A stretch of DNA of 18,737 nt, from contig CAJUDX010000060.1 of assembly GCA_910584785.1 (NCBI GenBank), forward strand, positions 1-18,737. The letters run 5' to 3'. The first letter of the stretch is position 1, and every line of letters starts with the position of its first letter. Below the pieces are notes generated by a model. It searched no databases and was not told the DNA's origin. It was given only the letters and a program-made list of their open reading frames with translations. The position numbers were made by a program, and so were the translations under genes. Of this stretch, positions 15,681 to 18,737 are shown in pieces. This DNA is from an uncultured Lachnospiraceae bacterium (GTDB lineage Bacteria > Bacillota > Clostridia > Lachnospirales > Lachnospiraceae).

Positions 15681-17126
15681 TTACGTTGACTTTTGCAAAA
15701 TTTTACAAACTATGATTTTAGCATTCTTTATAAAAAAATCGTCTCTTAAAATTAACAGTAATATACTATATATTACAGCACCACAAAAAATCATTATTAG
15801 CGTATTAGTAGCCGACTCTTCTAATTTTCTGCCCATTATTATAAGACCTCCAAGCATAATTCCGCCTGAAATTAAGTAGTTCCAACAGGATATAAATACC
15901 TTTTTCACTAAAAATTCTTTTCTAACAAACCAGAGCTGAACAAAAGCAATCACCATTTCTGCTGCAACAGAAGCAATAGCTGCTCCTATCGATCGACTTA
16001 AAGGAATAAGCATAAGATTAAGAATTAAATTCACTCCAGCTCCTATAAGCACAGTAAATGTAAAAAGATTTTGACGCTTAGTAGGAATCAAATACTGCAT
16101 ACCTGTAACATTATTAATTCCTATAGCAAGAATAAGGAAACTTAAAATATTAAGTAATGGAATCACTTTATCAAATCCTTCTCCAAAAAACCAGGGAACA
16201 AAATTTGACGAAACACCAATAAGTCCAAAACAAAGCGGAATTCCTAGAAACCAAACAAAACGATATCCACGATACATCAAGGAGTTAACGATTTCCATTT
16301 CACCTTTCTCATAATAAAAGCCAATTCTTGGTATCATTACTGTTCCTAAAGCGGTAACAATAGTTAAAACCATTCTTGATATCTTTATTGACTGTTCATA
16401 ATATCCATTCTCAAAAACATTTTGCGTAATCAGACCAATCATCGTTTTGTCCAAAACTGTATAAATCTGCATCGCTATTGTTGGTATGAATAAAGATAGC
16501 ACAATCTTTATTTTTTTAAATGGCTTAAATTCTTTCCAATTCGGTATTCCCACAAATGCAGGCAAATAAGTCCACAAAGAAAGATTACTTAAGAAATGAA
16601 AAAATACTACGCTAAACACATAGCGATTTAAGTGATCTTTAGTTTTAACTGCAGTAAAAATAAAAATTATATTAAGCACTCGAAACAGCATATTTCGTAT
16701 TGCTGTTTTACCAAATTCCTCCATTCCCTGCAACAACCACGAAATATCTATCGTTACCGTAAACAAATTAATGAGCAAAATAAAATATATTCTTCGATTT
16801 TGCTGTAAAAATGCAAAGGGAATATAAATCATAATAACCATTATGCTTGTCATCATCTCAAGAAATTTTGTTTCCCAAAACACTTGTGTTCGTTTTTTCT
16901 TATTATCTTGCACATACGATATTTCCCGTTGACCATAAATCGTTATACCAAGCACAGCAAAAAGTAAAAAATAGGAAACAATAGATTCCGCAAAACTGAA
17001 ACTCCCAATCCCATCAGCCCCAAGAACCCTCGATAAATATGGAGTTGTCACAAGAGGTGTTATTATTAATAACATCTGATAGCTTAAATTATAAATATAG
17101 TTTTTCTTAATACTCTTTTTTTCCAT
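15681..17126 (-). CDS. Wzx-type polysaccharide repeat-unit flippase
   Basis: A 481-residue multispanning membrane protein of the MOP superfamily, with about 12-14 hydrophobic helices spread over the whole length. The start NYIYNLSYQMLLIITPLVTTPYLSRVLGADGIG is highly typical of O-antigen/capsule flippases (TPYLSRVLG, then FAESIVSYF). Later markers are LLQGMEEFGKTA, LDKTMIG and a polar tail. It should flip undecaprenyl-linked repeat units across the membrane. AGAGGAAAT stands right before the ATG. It is placed between the glycyl radical enzyme (51 bp upstream) and the activase, whose start lies 13 bp after its stop codon. Identical transcript membership is therefore very likely. Substrate specificity is not readable. 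Confidence 0.92.
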   Translation of the reverse strand: MEKKSIKKNYIYNLSYQMLLIITPLVTTPYLSRVLGADGIGSFSFAESIVSYFLLFAVLGITIYGQREISYVQDNKKKRTQVFWETKFLEMMTSIMVIMIYIPFAFLQQNRRIYFILLINLFTVTIDISWLLQGMEEFGKTAIRNMLFRVLNIIFIFTAVKTKDHLNRYVFSVVFFHFLSNLSLWTYLPAFVGIPNWKEFKPFKKIKIVLSLFIPTIAMQIYTVLDKTMIGLITQNVFENGYYEQSIKISRMVLTIVTALGTVMIPRIGFYYEKGEMEIVNSLMYRGYRFVWFLGIPLCFGLIGVSSNFVPWFFGEGFDKVIPLLNILSFLILAIGINNVTGMQYLIPTKRQNLFTFTVLIGAGVNLILNLMLIPLSRSIGAAIASVAAEMVIAFVQLWFVRKEFLVKKVFISCWNYLISGGIMLGGLIIMGRKLEESATNTLIMIFCGAVIYSILLLILRDDFFIKNAKIIVCKILQKST

Positions 17127-17177
17127 ATATTTCCTCTTATTTGCCTATATTCATCTTTAAAATAATATGCTAAAAGA

Positions 17178-18737
17178 TTAGTTATCCCTCTCCCTTTCTT
17201 TAGCTCTTTTGATAAGGTTATTTTTGTATTCTTCTGGTAGATCATTAAAATATGCGCTGAATCCCCAAACTCGAACAATCAAGTTAGAATATTTTTCAGG
17301 ATGCTGCTTTGCATCCAATAGCTGCTTATAGGACAATACATTAAACTGAATCTGGAAAATCCCTGCTTGGATTCCTCCCAAAATAAGCTTATTAAATTTA
17401 TTTTTGTTGTTTTCTATCAAATTCTGTTGAACAATTACATCGATTACATTTGCATTAGCACTAATACCCGAAAATATCAATTTTGATTCAAAATTCATTA
17501 TTTCGGTAATCGGTTCACCTTTATCTCTGGATATATGTGTAGAAAATGGCTGATTACCTCTTCTTCCGTCAAGTGTAGGTCCAATATTCTTAGATACGGT
17601 AATATATGCTGGAGAGCTTAATCCAAATTTGATTTTTCCACCAAACCTATTCCTATAATTTTTCAATTCTATCTCCGTTGTTTTTATTATTTGATTAGTT
17701 AAATCAATTGCTTCTAAAGAATCTGTGCCAAATCCATTATTATTTCTATCAAACGGTGAAACTCCTTCACGATAATTATGGTCAATAATATCCCGAATCT
17801 CCTCCAATGAATATTCTCCCGTTTCAAAAACAAAATGTTTAATATTTATCAACGTATTCACTGCTGCGGACATACCAACAGTAAGTAACCCATAATTATT
17901 ATATTTTGCTCCTCCCTCTGAAATGTCGATATCTAATCCCATCAGTAATGACATCAGAGGATCTCTTTCCCATTTAATTTCATCAACACTAGTTTTTTTC
18001 TTTTCTACATCATCATGCAATTTTTTGTAATATAGTTTTAAAACATCTTCATAGCTTTTACAAGAGATAAACTCTGGATCAGTAATCATTTCATTTGCAC
18101 ATTTACCATATTCAAGATGAGCAAGGTTATTTTGCTCTAAGGAATTACCTATGGAGAGTGGTTCCCAACATGCAGATACTCCATAATTATACGCGTCACA
18201 CTTATCATAACCAAATTCCTGCAATAGTGGAATAATAATATCATCATTAGAAATTAAAGGACTTCCAATTCCTGTGGAAATACAATCTATTGCAGCAAAC
18301 AATAAATCCTCAGGTATATTTTTACTTACTCTTAACAGTATTTTGGGATCAGGAAGTCTGATTTCCTTAAGACACTCAATAAAAAGGTAAGTATACCGGT
18401 TACAAAAATACGATCCATCTTCCTCCAATCCTCCTAACAAAATAATTTGTCCAGTATCTCCTTTCATTGTGCTGCTTTTAAACTCATATTTTTGATGCAA
18501 CGTAAGCAAAAAATCCTTTATCAATTTTTTGCCATTTTGAGGTAATTCATATGCACTTAATACTTTATCTAAACGTCCCAAACCTACAAGTCGATGACCC
18601 GTCTGCCAAAGTAAGGAATGCCAAAAAAGAATTAACTGAAGAGCTTCTTCTAAATTTGAAGGTTTTTTTATTGTAATCCTTGGATCATTAATTCTTTCTA
18701 TAAAATGATTAATGGCTTTTATTGTATCATTTTCTTT
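17178..18737 (-). CDS. Glycyl radical enzyme (PFL-like), C-terminal 519 residues; 5' end outside the window
   Basis: The frame is open to the window edge, so a TTG at 18581 is not the start. Known enzymes of this family have about 780-850 residues, so roughly a third is missing. Landmarks: GIGSPLISNDDIIIP, the thiyl site ACWEP (Cys codon 18168-18170, Glu two residues on), the segment DISEGGAKYNNYG, GPTLDGRRGNQPFSTHIS, QFNVLSYKQLLDAKQHPEKY, and the glycyl loop RVWGFSAYF (Gly codon 17262-17264, 27 residues from the end). The Cys-x-Glu pair is the one used by eliminase-type members (diol and choline lyases, hydroxyproline dehydratase), whereas PFL has Cys-Cys. Its variant Ala-Cys-Trp-Glu replaces the usual Gly-Cys-Val/Thr-Glu. 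Substrate unknown. It sits in an exopolysaccharide operon with its activase two genes on. Confidence 0.93.
   Translation of the reverse strand, partial: KENDTIKAINHFIERINDPRITIKKPSNLEEALQLILFWHSLLWQTGHRLVGLGRLDKVLSAYELPQNGKKLIKDFLLTLHQKYEFKSSTMKGDTGQIILLGGLEEDGSYFCNRYTYLFIECLKEIRLPDPKILLRVSKNIPEDLLFAAIDCISTGIGSPLISNDDIIIPLLQEFGYDKCDAYNYGVSACWEPLSIGNSLEQNNLAHLEYGKCANEMITDPEFISCKSYEDVLKLYYKKLHDDVEKKKTSVDEIKWERDPLMSLLMGLDIDISEGGAKYNNYGLLTVGMSAAVNTLINIKHFVFETGEYSLEEIRDIIDHNYREGVSPFDRNNNGFGTDSLEAIDLTNQIIKTTEIELKNYRNRFGGKIKFGLSSPAYITVSKNIGPTLDGRRGNQPFSTHISRDKGEPITEIMNFESKLIFSGISANANVIDVIVQQNLIENNKNKFNKLILGGIQAGIFQIQFNVLSYKQLLDAKQHPEKYSNLIVRVWGFSAYFNDLPEEYKNNLIKRAKERERDN

Noticed and set aside
17084..17278. 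Minus-strand frame of 64 codons across the end of the glycyl radical enzyme gene
   Set aside because: It overlaps a strongly supported gene in another frame and contains no recognisable protein pattern.
18579..18581. TTG at 18581 as the start of the glycyl radical enzyme
   Set aside because: The frame remains open with family-like sequence (LWQTGHRLVGLGRLDKVL) up to the window edge, so the gene is cut by the window.

Overview
The window looks like chromosome of a low-to-mid GC Gram-positive gut anaerobe, most likely a Lachnospiraceae member (Clostridia). The pointers are AGGAGG-type ribosome sites, an S-layer-homology protein, a YgiQ radical SAM protein, a glycyl radical enzyme, and remnants of Rpn-like and GNAT genes. 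This is inferred from family resemblance only; no database search was possible. Every gene I can support is on the minus strand, so transcription runs from high to low coordinates.

Right part (about 10,984-18,737, visibly more AT-rich): a surface-polysaccharide operon. In transcription order it carries a glycyl radical enzyme (5' end outside the window), a Wzx-type flippase, a compact glycyl-radical-enzyme activase, and three genes that together should make UDP-N-acetyl-L-fucosamine: a CapE/FnlA-like 4,6-dehydratase/epimerase, a CapF/FnlB-like reductase with a cupin domain, and a CapG/FnlC-like 2-epimerase. A strong intrinsic terminator at about 10,766-10,810 closes it. The glycyl radical enzyme has an intact glycyl loop and a Cys-x-Glu active-site motif. 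Such enzymes normally serve fermentation or catabolism, so a Cys/Glu-type enzyme with its own activase inside a polysaccharide operon is the most interesting thing here.

Junction (about 10,018-10,984): no convincing intact gene. It holds a doubtful 72-codon frame, a broken Rpn-like C-terminal remnant (one in-frame stop, one frameshift), an element with three hairpins, and a 16-bp palindrome. It looks like a decayed boundary between the core chromosome and the polysaccharide island.

Middle (about 4,079-9,988): a nicotinamidase-like hydrolase with its own terminator, then a four-gene operon: secreted SLH-domain protein, HlyD/MacA-type adaptor with low-complexity tails, ABC ATPase and MacB-type permease. 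The last two overlap. This is probably a cell-envelope efflux system.

Left part (1-3,830): a terminator, a GNAT remnant, ygiQ, a short-chain dehydrogenase, a small two-helix membrane protein, and the first 17 codons of an RluA-type pseudouridine synthase. The leader of that last gene is a 27-bp tandem repeat that copies a ribosome-site/ATG unit.
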